Assembly: GCF_014205255.1 (NCBI RefSeq)
Contig: NZ_JACHNE010000001.1
Location: 2,170,001-2,234,000 of the forward strand
Origin: Streptomyces caelestis
GTDB lineage: Bacteria > Actinomycetota > Actinomycetes > Streptomycetales > Streptomycetaceae
DNA: 64,000 bases
Reading direction: 5' to 3'
Of this stretch, positions 1 through 8,528 are shown one piece after another; position 1 is the stretch's first letter; the number at the start of each line of letters is the position of its first letter. Under the pieces are notes generated by a model, which made no database searches, was not told where the DNA came from, and saw only the letters and a list, made by a program, of their open reading frames with translations. The translations under genes and the position numbers were made by a program.

Positions 1-2
1 GC

Positions 3-560
3 GTGTTCGCGACGGGCGGGCTCGGCGGGGTGCACCGGCAGTGGACGGTGACGCAGGACGAGTCGGCCGACCTGGGGCTGCTGGCGCGGACGCGGATCAC
101 CGTGGTGTGTGCCGGAGTGAAGTCGATCCTGGACGTGCCGGCGACCTTGCAGCGGCTGGAGACGCTGGGCGTCGCGGTGGCCGGTTACGGCACCGACCGG
201 TTCCCCGGCTTCTATCTGTCCGACTCGGGGCATCCGGTGGACTGGACGCTGCGGACGCCGGAGCAGGTGGCGGGCGTCATGCGGGCCCAGGACGACCTCG
301 CCGGGCCGGAGTCTGCGCTGATCGTCGCCAACCCCGTCCCCGAGGCGGAGCAGCTCGATCCGGAGCTGCACGCGCGGGTGCTCGCGGACGCGCTGCACGC
401 GTGCGAGGAGGAGGGAATCACCGGCCAGGCGGTGACGCCGTTCCTGCTCGACTACCTCGTACGGCACACCGACGGCGCCTCCCTGACCGCCAACCTGGCG
501 GCGGTCCGCGGCAACGTACGCCTGGCGGCGCGGATCGCGGCGGCCTGGGCACGGGGATGA
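3..560 (+). CDS. psuG: Pseudouridine-5'-phosphate glycosidase, 3' part (cut by window edge)
   Basis: PsuG cleaves pseudouridine 5'-phosphate to uracil and ribose 5-phosphate. The last 185 residues are present and the N-terminus lies outside the window. They include the glycine- and histidine-containing loop FATGGLGGVHR and the segment CAGVKSILDVPATLQRLE, which carries the lysine that forms the Schiff base with ribose phosphate in characterised PsuG. The NPVPE loop and the C-terminal helix LAANVRL-type region are also present. The stop TGA overlaps the ATG of the next gene as ATGA, so the glycosidase and the following PfkB kinase probably form one operon, matching the usual psuG/psuK pairing. 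The first codon here is only the first one inside the window. Confidence 0.9.
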   Translation: MFATGGLGGVHRQWTVTQDESADLGLLARTRITVVCAGVKSILDVPATLQRLETLGVAVAGYGTDRFPGFYLSDSGHPVDWTLRTPEQVAGVMRAQDDLAGPESALIVANPVPEAEQLDPELHARVLADALHACEEEGITGQAVTPFLLDYLVRHTDGASLTANLAAVRGNVRLAARIAAAWARG

Positions 561-1735
561 CCGGGGCCGGGGCCGATCACGAACGGGGTCGCGGTCGCGG
601 TGCGGTAGGCAGAGCCGACTCGGCGGGGAGCGGAGCCGCCATGGCAGGTGGCAGCGGGCTCGGCGGAGGGCAGGACGCACTCGGCGGAGAGTGCAACCGG
701 CCCATCGAGGCGGTAGCGGGCTCGGCGGAGGGCAGGACCCGCTCAGCGGAGAGTGGAATCGGACCATCGGAGGTGCCGGTGGGCAAGGCGGAGAGTCGAA
801 CCGCCCCATCGGAAGTCGCTGCGCGCTCCGCGGACGGCGGGGCGCTGCTGGTCGTCGGGGACGTCATCACGGACGTCGTCGCGCGGCACGAGGGGCCGCT
901 CGCGGCCGGTACGGACACGGCGGCCTCGATCCGGACGGTGCCGGGCGGCGCGGGCGCCAACCTGGCGTGCTGGGCCGCACACGGGGGCGCGGCGGAGGTG
1001 CGGCTGCTCGGGCGCGTGGGGGCGGAGGCCGCTGCCTGGCACGAGCGCGAGCTGGTGGCCCACGGCGTGCGTCCGCGGCTCGTCGTCGACCCGCAGGCGC
1101 CGACCGGGACGGTGATCTGCCTGGTGGACGGAGGCGCTTCGGCGGAGCGGACGTTCCTCACCGACAGCGGCGCGTCGTTGCGGCTCGAACCCGCTGACTG
1201 GTCGGACGCTCTGCTCGACGGTGTGGCCCGGCTGCACCTGTCGGGCTACCTCCTGTTCTCCGAACCGAGTCGCGCCCTGGTGACGGTGGCTCTGAAAGCC
1301 GCACGCGCGCGTGGTGTGCCGGTGAGTCTGGATCCCGCGTCGTCCGGTTTCCTCGGGGAGCTGGGCGCCGGGCGTTTCCTCGCGCTCGTCGAGGGCGTGG
1401 ACGTGCTGCTGCCCAGCCGGGACGAGGCGTGTCTGCTGACGGGGCTGACCGACGCGGCCGAGGCGGCGGCCGAGCTGAGCCTGCGTGTTCCGCTGGTGGT
1501 GGCCAAGCAGGGGCACCAGGGGGCGCTCGTGGCCCGCTCGGGGAAGGTGTGCGCCCGCGTTCCCGCCGTACCGGCGACGCCACGGGACACCACGGGCGCC
1601 GGTGACGCCTTCACCGGCGCGTTCCTCGCCGCCCTGCTCGCGGGGGCCGGGCCGGAGGAGGCGGCGGCGGAGGGCTGCCGGGCGGGTGCGAGGGCGGTGG
1701 AACGGGTGGGCGGCAGGCCGCCCCTGCCCGGCTGA
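557..1735 (+). CDS. PfkB-family carbohydrate/pseudouridine kinase
   Basis: Ribokinase-fold sugar or nucleoside kinase, probably the pseudouridine kinase partner of psuG. The kinase core starts near the segment ALLVVGDVITDVV. It has the PfkB glycine/asparagine signature GGAGANLA and the C-terminal signature DTTGAGDAFTGAF with the catalytic aspartate and anion hole. The start is uncertain. ATG 557 overlaps the psuG stop (ATGA), ATG 641 follows a GGGGAG, and GTG 773/779 sit just before the fold. About 90 residues before the kinase fold are low complexity and come from a 62-bp tandem repeat. Because 62 is not a multiple of three, the copies are read in different frames, which argues that this stretch is an untranslated spacer and that the true start is near 773. 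Function is firm at family level; the substrate is inferred from context. Confidence 0.85.
   Translation: MTGAGADHERGRGRGAVGRADSAGSGAAMAGGSGLGGGQDALGGECNRPIEAVAGSAEGRTRSAESGIGPSEVPVGKAESRTAPSEVAARSADGGALLVVGDVITDVVARHEGPLAAGTDTAASIRTVPGGAGANLACWAAHGGAAEVRLLGRVGAEAAAWHERELVAHGVRPRLVVDPQAPTGTVICLVDGGASAERTFLTDSGASLRLEPADWSDALLDGVARLHLSGYLLFSEPSRALVTVALKAARARGVPVSLDPASSGFLGELGAGRFLALVEGVDVLLPSRDEACLLTGLTDAAEAAAELSLRVPLVVAKQGHQGALVARSGKVCARVPAVPATPRDTTGAGDAFTGAFLAALLAGAGPEEAAAEGCRAGARAVERVGGRPPLPG
653..814 (+). repeat. 62-bp direct tandem repeat between psuG and the kinase core
   Basis: Two copies begin at 653 and 715 (period 62), with a third partial copy from 777. The shared core is an agcgggctcggcggagg segment followed by a second tcggcggagag segment and an aaccgg(c)ccatcg tail. 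The unit is not a multiple of three, so in the long kinase reading frame the copies give unrelated peptides. Confidence 0.8.
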
Positions 1736-1760
1736 TGCCCGGCGACCGCACGCCCCCTGG

Positions 1761-2555
1761 CTAATGCTTGCGCCCCCACGCCGAGATCATCGGGGCCGTC
1801 GTCAGATCGAGGGCGCCGGACGTGACGTTCGCGAGATGCCGGTCGATGTCCTGGTCCGTGGCAAGGCCCGCGGTGACCAACTGGTCGCGGATCTGACGGA
1901 TCGTGACGGACTCCAGGGCGGCGCAAGCCGGCGAGGCGACGGGGAAGTAGGCGTCGGCGTGCACGCGGGTCAGGCCGGCCTCCCGCAGCAGACGCGGGAG
2001 GGTGCGGCCGCAGGGGAGGTCGGTCCCGCGTTCGGCGAGCAGTCTGCGGAAACCGTGCCGCAGCCGGTTCGCGAGCTGCTGCTCGGGGCCGTACTCGTCG
2101 GGGCAGAGCAGCGGCTGAAGGGCGGGGTCGGCGTCCTCGACGAGGATGCGCCCGCCGGGGCGCAGCGCCTTGGCCATGGACCGCAACGCCCGTGCCCGGT
2201 CGGTCACGTGGACGAGGGCGAGGCGGGCGTGCACCAGGTCGAAGCCCTCCCCCGGCGGCTCCTGGGCGCCGAGGTCGTGCACGCGCACCTCGACGGGTGG
2301 CCGGGCAGCGGGGGCGAGCCATGAGGTGTCGGTACCGGTGGCGACGACGCGTCCGGTCGGGCCGACCTTCTTCGCCAGCCACGACACCACGGAGGTACCG
2401 CCGGCTCCGACCTCCCAGCACCGCCAGCCGAATCCGATGCCGAGCGCTTCGAGGTGCCGGAAGGTCGTGGGGTCGAAGAGAGCGGCGAAGGCGCTGAAGT
2501 GTTCTGCGGCCTCGGTCTGCCGGTTGTCGAAGAGGTACCCATCGGTTCGCGTCAT
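1761..2555 (-). CDS. Class I SAM-dependent methyltransferase
   Basis: 264-residue Rossmann-fold methyltransferase of unknown substrate. Motif I is the segment WEVGAGGTSVVSWLA near residues 47-60. The acidic end of strand 2 (TGTD) and a motif IV region FDLVHARLALVHV follow, then the post-motif segment LRPGGRILVEDAD. The length and the N-terminal cap (YLFDNRQTEAAEHF) match the many UbiE-like methyltransferases of Streptomyces. It converges with the upstream kinase gene and diverges from corA. No pathway partner is adjacent, so the acceptor is unknown. Confidence 0.85.
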   Translation of the reverse strand: MTRTDGYLFDNRQTEAAEHFSAFAALFDPTTFRHLEALGIGFGWRCWEVGAGGTSVVSWLAKKVGPTGRVVATGTDTSWLAPAARPPVEVRVHDLGAQEPPGEGFDLVHARLALVHVTDRARALRSMAKALRPGGRILVEDADPALQPLLCPDEYGPEQQLANRLRHGFRRLLAERGTDLPCGRTLPRLLREAGLTRVHADAYFPVASPACAALESVTIRQIRDQLVTAGLATDQDIDRHLANVTSGALDLTTAPMISAWGRKH

Positions 2556-2773
2556 GACGCGATCATCCCAGTTGCCCGACTTGTCCGCGATGGTTGACGC
2601 TCCGATACGGAACGTCGACGCCCCCCTACGGGGCCGGGGACGACCTCGTCCACAGCCGGGAACAAAGCGGAATGAGCCGTTTCCACAGCCTTACTCGCAG
2701 CTCACGTCGGCCTGGCAGACTGACGAGCCAAGGCGCGGAACGGTTGCGCGGAGCTCCACGCAAGGAGATGCAG

Positions 2774-3901
2774 ATGTCCATGGCAGGGAATCTGCGGAAG
2801 GTCACGAGCCTCGGCGGGGTCGGCGGCCTCCGCAAGGTGGCTCGGCTGGCTCGGCGGCGCCCACGCGTCGACCTGAGTCACCCGGCCCGCTCCCCGCTGG
2901 GCTCCTCCGTGGTGAACTGCGTGACGTACCGGGACGGTGTCCGCACCGCTGCGCGCGGCGATCTGGTGGATGCCGTGGAGTCGGTGCGCAAGAAGGGCGA
3001 GGGCTTCGTCTGGCTCGGCCTGCACGAGCCGACCGACCGGGAGTTCGCGGGCATCGCCGAGCTCTTCGACCTGCACCCCCTGGCCGTGGAGGACGCCGTC
3101 GAGGCCCACCAGCGCCCCAAGCTGGAGCGCTACGACGAGACGCTCTTCGCGGTGCTCAAAACGGTCTGCTACGTCGAGCACGAGGAACTCACGGCCACCA
3201 GCGAGGTGGTGGACACCGGCGAGATCATGGTCTTCGTCGGCAAGGACTTCGTGATCACGGTGCGGCACGGCCGGCACGGCTCGCTGGGCCCGCTGCGCGA
3301 GGAGCTGGAGTCCGATCCCCACCAATTGGCGAAGGGCCCGTCCGCGGTGCTGCACGCGATCGCGGACCACGTGGTGGACGACTACCTGACCGTCACGGAC
3401 TCGGTGCAGGCGGACATCGACCAGGTCGAGACGGACGTGTTCGCGGAGACCGGCGCGCGGGTGGACCCGGGGCGCATCTACCAGCTCAAGCGTGAACTCC
3501 TGGAACTGAAGCGGGCGGTGGTGCCGCTCAGCCGGCCGCTGGAGGATCTCGCCACCCGGCCGATCCGGGCGGTCGACCCGGAGATACAGGCGTACTTCCG
3601 CGATGTCTCGGACCACCTGCTGCGGGCGAAGGAGCAGATCGCCGCCTTCGACGAACTGCTCAACTCCATCCTCCAGGCGCACCTCGCGCAGGTCACGGTC
3701 GCGCAGAACGAGGACATGCGGAAGATCACGGCGTGGGCCGCGATCATCGCCGTGCCGACGATGGTCTGCGGGGTGTACGGCATGAACTTCGACCACATGC
3801 CGGAGCTGCACTGGCGATACGGCTACGGCATGGTCATCGGCGTCATATCCGTCGCGTGCCTGACGCTGTACCGGGGGTTCCGGCGCAGCGGCTGGCTCTG
3901 A
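2774..3901 (+). CDS. corA: CorA-family magnesium/cobalt channel
   Basis: Pentameric inner-membrane divalent-cation channel of the CorA family, 375 residues from the chosen start. A long cytoplasmic domain rich in acidic helices (VVDDYLTVTDSVQADIDQVE region) precedes two C-terminal transmembrane segments. The first ends in the diagnostic YGMNF motif (GMN selectivity filter) and the second is followed by a basic tail. The start was placed at ATG 2774 because AAGGAG lies six bases upstream; ATG 2768 and ATG 2780 are alternatives in the same frame. It stands alone between a divergent methyltransferase and a convergent CBS gene. No M-box-like leader was recognised in the 218-bp upstream spacer. 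Confidence 0.93.
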   Translation: MSMAGNLRKVTSLGGVGGLRKVARLARRRPRVDLSHPARSPLGSSVVNCVTYRDGVRTAARGDLVDAVESVRKKGEGFVWLGLHEPTDREFAGIAELFDLHPLAVEDAVEAHQRPKLERYDETLFAVLKTVCYVEHEELTATSEVVDTGEIMVFVGKDFVITVRHGRHGSLGPLREELESDPHQLAKGPSAVLHAIADHVVDDYLTVTDSVQADIDQVETDVFAETGARVDPGRIYQLKRELLELKRAVVPLSRPLEDLATRPIRAVDPEIQAYFRDVSDHLLRAKEQIAAFDELLNSILQAHLAQVTVAQNEDMRKITAWAAIIAVPTMVCGVYGMNFDHMPELHWRYGYGMVIGVISVACLTLYRGFRRSGWL

Positions 3902-3943
3902 CGGGGGCCGCGGCCTGCGGGGGCGTGACGGGGTGACGCGCGG

Positions 3944-4372
3944 TCAGCGCGGGGCGGTCCTGGCGTAGACGCTCTCGGCCCAGGAGGCGATCTGGTCGCC
4001 CGCCAGGTGCCGGGCCAGGTCGGCTTCGCTGATCATGCCGACCAGGCGCTTGTCCCGGATGACGGGCAGGCGGCGGATCTGGTGCTCCTGCATCTCGTGG
4101 AGCACCTCGGTGACATCGGCGTCCGCGTCGATCCAGCGAGGGGTGCCCTTGGCCATCGCGCCCGCGGTGACCCTGGCGGGTTCGTGGCCCAGGGCGACGC
4201 AGCCGACGACGATGTCGCGGTCGGTGAGGATGCCGCAGAGCCGCTCGTTCTCGTCGCTGATGGGCAGGGCGCCGACGTTCAGTTCGCGCATGAGCTGGGC
4301 CGCGCGGTCGAGGGTTTCGTGGGCGGGGATCCACTGGACGCCGCGGTGCATGATGTCTCCGGCGGTGGTCAT
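3944..4372 (-). CDS. Tandem CBS-domain protein
   Basis: About 142 residues consisting almost entirely of two CBS modules (Bateman fold). The first runs from TTAGDIMHRGVQWI to CGILTDRDIVVG and the second from AKGTPRWIDADADV to LVGMISEADLARHLA. Stand-alone CBS pairs bind adenine nucleotides and act as energy or ligand sensors for a partner that cannot be read from sequence. ATG 4372 is preferred over the upstream ATG 4432 because GGGAGG precedes it at good spacing and the fold starts immediately. It is convergent with corA, which is positional only. Confidence 0.88.
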   Translation of the reverse strand: MTTAGDIMHRGVQWIPAHETLDRAAQLMRELNVGALPISDENERLCGILTDRDIVVGCVALGHEPARVTAGAMAKGTPRWIDADADVTEVLHEMQEHQIRRLPVIRDKRLVGMISEADLARHLAGDQIASWAESVYARTAPR

Positions 4373-4501
4373 GAAGTACCTCCCGGTGCCGGACGGCCGG
4401 CGCGGCGCGGGAGGCACCGCATGTCCCGGCACCCTTCATTCTCGCCGCGTCACCCGGCGCCCGCACACGGAGCAGCGCCCCCGGGCCGGCCCGCCACCGG
4501 C

Positions 4502-5143
4502 TCAGCCGCCCCACGCCGGATGGCGCGGATCATCGGCCCGTACCAGGACGTCGGCCGTGCCCACCGGGTCGGTCTCCTGCTCGTAGCGCTCGAAGGCCGG
4601 CAGGGTCCACTGCTCGTCCTCGGGCGTGCGGCGTCGCAGAGCGCCCGGGGAGAGCAGGACGTGGACGCTCAGATCGAAGGGGAACCAATGCCGAAGGAGG
4701 AAGGGCCCGTGCAGCAGCAGCACGCCGCCGGGCGGGAGTTGGACGTAGGGGCTGCGGGTGGCCCGGTCGGCGGCCGGGTCCCACAGGTCCGGCAGGACGC
4801 GGCCGTCGCCGCCGGCTTCGAGGGGGCCGAACACCTCCCGCCACAGGGCGTTGGTGTCGTACCAGCCGCTGTAGTAGGACTCCACGTCCCGGTGGCCGTA
4901 CTCCAGTCGCACGGAGGCGGGGCGCAGAAAGCCCTCCGTGCCCACGACGAGCGAGGAGCGGCCGCGTATGCGCAGTGCCTCGGAGACACGCTGGGCGAGG
5001 TCTCCCGGGCGGGCGGCCGGGGCGCCGTCGAAGGCGATGCGCGGCCAGGGACTGCCGTCGGCGGGCTTCAGGTCGAGCAGACGCTCGGCGAGCAGGTCGC
5101 CGAGCCGGTCCCAGGTGATCGCTTCGAGTCGCACACGGCCCAT
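4502..5143 (-). CDS. Uridine kinase-like P-loop protein
   Basis: 213-residue protein of the type usually labelled uridine kinase in Streptomyces. Conserved blocks are AFDGAPAARPGDLAQRV in place of a normal Walker A loop, LEYGHRDVESYYSGWYDTNALWREV, and LPPGGVLLLHGPFLLRHWFPFDLSVHV, followed by a C-terminal TPEDEQWTLPAFERYEQET region resembling the uridine kinase lid. The N-terminal loop lacks a clear GxxxxGK[ST], having DGAPAARPGD instead. Kinase activity is therefore a family assignment and should be treated cautiously. No strong ribosome-binding site precedes ATG 5143, so the start is tentative. Confidence 0.75.
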   Translation of the reverse strand: MGRVRLEAITWDRLGDLLAERLLDLKPADGSPWPRIAFDGAPAARPGDLAQRVSEALRIRGRSSLVVGTEGFLRPASVRLEYGHRDVESYYSGWYDTNALWREVFGPLEAGGDGRVLPDLWDPAADRATRSPYVQLPPGGVLLLHGPFLLRHWFPFDLSVHVLLSPGALRRRTPEDEQWTLPAFERYEQETDPVGTADVLVRADDPRHPAWGG

Positions 5144-5287
5144 GATGCGCCAGACCGCGGCAGGACGAGTCAGGCCCGCGAGCGCCGCAGACACCGGGGA
5201 GGGACGGGAGCACGGGAGGCGCCACGATCGCCCGGGTCTCCTCCGGCGGAGGCAGTGCGCGCCGCCGTCAGCGGGAATGAACCTCCC

Positions 5288-5402
5288 ATGGTCCATGAAC
5301 TTCCTATGGTCCCGGAACCTCGCAGGGTCCCGGACCCCCGTATGGTCGCGGACCCCCGTATGGTCGCGGACCCCCGTATGGTCCAGGAACCCCACATGGT
5401 CC
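5288..5402 (+). repeat. 18-bp minisatellite with an ATG in nearly every unit
   Basis: Six units of 18 bp begin at 5288, 5306, 5324, 5342, 5360 and 5378, with a partial unit at 5396. The consensus is atggtcgcggacccccgt. Units at 5342 and 5360 are identical. Every unit except the third carries an in-frame ATG, giving a string of candidate start codons ahead of the DUF2293 gene. If translated the array would encode a repeated six-residue peptide MV(A/P)(D/E)PR. Confidence 0.9.
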
Positions 5403-6094
5403 CGCGCGCGACGCTCCCGCCCCACACCGGACTTCTCGTCTTCCAGCCCCTCAAGCGGCGGCACTGCGCCGAGTGCCGGCGAGGGCCGCTGCCGCTGCTC
5501 GTCCTCGAGGACGGTGCCCCGCGCTGCCTCGACTGTGCCGACCTCGGGCATCTGGTGTTCCAGCCGAGCGGCGATACGGCGCTGACGCGCAGATCGCGGG
5601 AGGAGAGCGCGCTGTCGGCGGTGGTCGTGCGGTTCAACCGGCGCAAGAGCCGTTACGAACGGCAGGGCGTTCTCGTCGAGGAGGCGGCGCTCGCGAGGGC
5701 CGAGCAGCGGTGTCTCGCGGACGCCGAGGCGCGACGGCGGCGCCGGGTGCGGGACGCGCGGCGGCGGGCGGTTCAGGACGCCCTGTTCGCTCAGGCGTTC
5801 GCGGCGGAGATACGGCGGCTGTTTCCCCGATGTCCGGCCGACCGCGCGCGGGCCATCGCCGCGCACGCCTCGGAGCGGGGCAGCGGGCGGGTGGGCCGCA
5901 GCGCGGCCGGGCGGGCGCTGACGGAGGGGGCGGTGACCTCGGCGGTCGTGGCGTCCGTACGGCATCTGGACACGCCGTACGACCGGCTGCTGATGAGCGG
6001 GGTACCGCGGCACGAGGCGCGACGGCGGATCGCGGCGGCGGTGGAGACGGTGCTGAGGGGGTGGGCCGAGGCAGGGCTCGGTTCCGCCGGGTGA
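5396..6094 (+). CDS. DUF2293 domain protein
   Basis: About 232 residues from the last ATG of the upstream repeat. Visible features are a possible metal-binding pair of Cys-x2-Cys motifs (RHCAECRRG and RCLDCADLG) near the N-terminus, a highly basic coiled-coil-like middle (AEARRRRRVRDARRRA), and a C-terminal block with VGRSAAGRALTEGAVTSAV and HLDTPYDRLLMSGV that is typical of DUF2293. The function of this family is not established. The start is ambiguous because five upstream ATGs in the 18-bp repeat are in frame; 5396 was chosen because family-like sequence (LPPHTGLLVFQPLKRRHC) begins directly after it. Confidence 0.8.
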   Translation: MVPRATLPPHTGLLVFQPLKRRHCAECRRGPLPLLVLEDGAPRCLDCADLGHLVFQPSGDTALTRRSREESALSAVVVRFNRRKSRYERQGVLVEEAALARAEQRCLADAEARRRRRVRDARRRAVQDALFAQAFAAEIRRLFPRCPADRARAIAAHASERGSGRVGRSAAGRALTEGAVTSAVVASVRHLDTPYDRLLMSGVPRHEARRRIAAAVETVLRGWAEAGLGSAG

Positions 6095-6419
6095 CCCGGC
6101 CCGGGTCGGCGGGCGCCACCGCAGTGCCCGAGGTACGGCCGGAGGTTCGTCCTCTCGGGAGGTCGCCGCGACCAGCGCTGCCGGAGGTTCGCCCTCCCGC
6201 CAGGTCGCCACGGCCAACGCGGCCGGTCGGTCATACGGTGGCGCTCGCGTGCCGAGCGGCCCCCGAGCCCTGACCCGCCCCGGCCCATCGGTGGACCGTG
6301 GACGTTCGCGTACGGCCCCGCGCCGCTCGGCCGCGGTCACTGTGCTCGTACGGGATTTCAGTTGTGGTGAGGAAGGGTGCCGGGGCAGGATGCCGGCTCG
6401 ACGGGCGGGAGAGGCTGAC
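6095..6419. other. Intergenic region with a 42-bp tandem pair
   Basis: 325 bp without a convincing gene. It holds two degenerate copies of a 42-bp unit at 6138-6179 and 6180-6221, both starting gccggaggttcg. A less G+C-rich stretch around 6345-6375 probably carries the promoter of the following membrane-protein gene, but no clear -35/-10 pair was recognised. Confidence 0.6.
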
Positions 6420-6899
6420 ATGATCGACGGACCGTACTTCGTGCTGACGGTGCTGGGTGTGCTCGGGACCGGCCTGGTGGCCGGGGTGTTCTGCGGCTTC
6501 TCGACCTTCGTCATGCGGGGCCTCGCCACGCTGCCGCCCGCGCAGGGAGCCGCCGCGATGAACGCGATCAACGTGGCCGCGGTGACACCGCCCTTCATGG
6601 TCGTGTTCCTCGGGACGGCCGTGCTGTGCGCGGTGATCGCCGTGGTGACGTTCGTCCTGTGGCCGGATGAGGGGACGGTGGAGCTGCTGCTGGGCAGCGC
6701 GCTGTACCTGTTCGGCTCGTTCGGGGTGACCATGGTCGCGAACGTGCCGCGCAACGACGCGCTGCTCAAGCTGGAGCCGGGCACCTCTGAGGCGGCCGCG
6801 TACTGGCCGGCGTATGTGCGCGAGTGGACGATGTGGAACCACGTCCGGACGGCCGCCTCGGCCGGGGCGGCGGTGGCGTACGTGCTGGCACTCACCTGA
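6420..6899 (+). CDS. DUF1772-family (anthrone-oxygenase-like) membrane protein
   Basis: 159 residues with four predicted transmembrane segments: near residues 5-28 (VLTVLGVLGTGLVAGVFCGF), 55-80 (FMVVFLGTAVLCAVIAVVTFVL), 88-108, and a C-terminal one (AASAGAAVAYVLALT). The internal block MVANVPRNDALL followed by WNHVRTAAS is typical of DUF1772. Some fungal members are called anthrone oxygenases, but the bacterial role is unknown. The start at ATG 6420 is supported by GGGAGAGG about six bases upstream. Confidence 0.82.
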   Translation: MIDGPYFVLTVLGVLGTGLVAGVFCGFSTFVMRGLATLPPAQGAAAMNAINVAAVTPPFMVVFLGTAVLCAVIAVVTFVLWPDEGTVELLLGSALYLFGSFGVTMVANVPRNDALLKLEPGTSEAAAYWPAYVREWTMWNHVRTAASAGAAVAYVLALT

Positions 6900-7037
6900 G
6901 CACGCCGGCAACCGCTGTCCCGCCCCCCTGCCGGTGTGACGCCCCCTGCGGGTGCGCCGCCGCGGACGTATCGTGGCCGGAAGAGTGCCGCCCGACGACG
7001 CACGGCCTGCCACCCCGCGCACGCAAGGAAGACGGCC

Positions 7038-8528
7038 ATGGCCGACCCCAAGGGTTTCATGACCACCCCCCGCCAGGACTGGCCGCGCAGGCCCGTCGAG
7101 GAGCGGGTCCGGGACTGGGACGAGGTGTACATCCCCGGCGCACTGCTGCCGATCATCAGCAAGCAGGCCGACCGCTGCATGGACTGCGGCATCCCCTTCT
7201 GCCACGAGGCCTGCCCGCTGGGCAACCTGATCCCCGAGTGGAACGACCTGGTGTCGAGGGAGGACTGGCGGGCGGCCGCCGACCGGCTGCACGCCACGAA
7301 CAACTTCCCCGAGTTCACCGGCCGGTTGTGCCCGGCGCCGTGCGAGGCGGGATGCGTGCTGGCGATCAACCAGCCGGCCGTCACCATCAAGAACGTCGAG
7401 TGCGCGATCGCCGACCGGGCGTGGGAGGAGGGCTTCGCACCGTCGAGGCCGCCGGAGCGGCTGTCCGGCAAGACGGTCGCGGTGATCGGTTCGGGGCCCA
7501 CCGGGCTGGCCGCGGCCCAGCAGCTGACCCGGGCCGGGCACACGGTCGCCGTGTACGAGAGGGACGACCGGCTCGGCGGGCTGATGCGGTACGGCATCCC
7601 CGCCTTCAAGATGGAGAAACACCATCTGGAGCGGCGGCTGGAGCAGATGCGGGCCGAGGGGACCAAGTTCCGTACGTCGACGGCGGTCGGGCGGGACATC
7701 AGGGCCGATGAACTACGGACTCGTTACGACGCCGTGGTGCTCGCCACGGGGGCGACCGCATGGCGCGAACTCCACGTGCCGGGACGGGAGCTGACGGGCG
7801 TTCACCAGGCGATGGAGTACCTCCCGCTGGCCAACCGGGTGTGCGAGGGCGATCTGGAGACGTCCCCGCTGTCGGCCGCCGGGAAGCACGTCGTCATCGT
7901 CGGCGGCGGCGACACCGGGGCCGACTGCCTGGGCACGGCCGTCCGGGAGGGCGCCGCCTCCGTGACCCAGCTGGACATCTACGCGCTGCCGGACACCGAG
8001 CGCGACGAGGACACCGAGCCCTGGCCGACGTATCCGGTGCGGGTCTACCGGCTGTCCGCCGCCCACGAGGAGGCCCGTGACCTGCGGACGGCTCCGGTGG
8101 CCGACGCTGACGTGCGGCTGTTCGCGGCGTCCACGCTGCGCTTCGACGGTGACGCGGCGGGCCATGTGCGGTCGCTGCACCTGGTCGAGGTGGACGCGCG
8201 GCGCCGCCCGGTGGAGGGCACCGGGCGGACGCTCCCCGCCGACCTCGTGCTGCTCGCCCTCGGCTTCTCCGGGCCCGACCGGAAGGACGGGCTCGTCGAC
8301 CAGCTGGGGCTGGAACTGGAGCCCCGCGGCACGATCGCGCGTGACGCCGGTTTCGCCACGAACGTGCCCGGCGTGTTCGCCGCGGGGGACGCCGCCCGGG
8401 GCCAGTCGCTCATCGTCTGGGCGATCGCCGAGGGGCGGGCCGTGGCGGCGGCGGTCGACCGTTATCTGACGGGCAGTTCGAGGCTCCCGTCCCCGATCGG
8501 GCCGTACGACCGGCCCATGGCGGTCTAG
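7038..8528 (+). CDS. gltD: Glutamate synthase small subunit-type oxidoreductase (orphan)
   Basis: 496-residue NADPH-dependent flavoprotein of the GltD family. In glutamate synthase this subunit passes electrons from NADPH through FAD and Fe-S clusters to the GltB subunit. The N-terminal cysteine set CMDCGIPFCHEAC (Cys47, 50, 55, 59) and a second set CPAPCEAGC (Cys98, 102, 106) are present. The FAD dinucleotide motif is VAVIGSGPTGLAAAQ and the NADPH motif VVIVGGGDTGADC, and the FAD-closing segment GVFAAGDAARGQSLIVWAI lies near the C-terminus. ATG 7038 follows AAGGAAG at ideal spacing. No gltB lies next to it, so it may serve a GltB encoded elsewhere or be a paralogous ferredoxin-type reductase. 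Its last codons seed a downstream tandem repeat. Confidence 0.9.
   Translation: MADPKGFMTTPRQDWPRRPVEERVRDWDEVYIPGALLPIISKQADRCMDCGIPFCHEACPLGNLIPEWNDLVSREDWRAAADRLHATNNFPEFTGRLCPAPCEAGCVLAINQPAVTIKNVECAIADRAWEEGFAPSRPPERLSGKTVAVIGSGPTGLAAAQQLTRAGHTVAVYERDDRLGGLMRYGIPAFKMEKHHLERRLEQMRAEGTKFRTSTAVGRDIRADELRTRYDAVVLATGATAWRELHVPGRELTGVHQAMEYLPLANRVCEGDLETSPLSAAGKHVVIVGGGDTGADCLGTAVREGAASVTQLDIYALPDTERDEDTEPWPTYPVRVYRLSAAHEEARDLRTAPVADADVRLFAASTLRFDGDAAGHVRSLHLVEVDARRRPVEGTGRTLPADLVLLALGFSGPDRKDGLVDQLGLELEPRGTIARDAGFATNVPGVFAAGDAARGQSLIVWAIAEGRAVAAAVDRYLTGSSRLPSPIGPYDRPMAV

Noticed and set aside
1158..2421. Minus-strand open frames opposite the kinase gene and overlapping the methyltransferase
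   Set aside because: Composition is that of shadow frames; the coding assignment of the kinase and of the methyltransferase in another frame explains the region.
5144..7699. Minus-strand open frame running upstream of the uridine-kinase-like gene (total about 1,065 codons)
   Set aside because: Only the last 213 residues are family-like. The rest is antisense to DUF2293, DUF1772 and gltD and has shadow composition.
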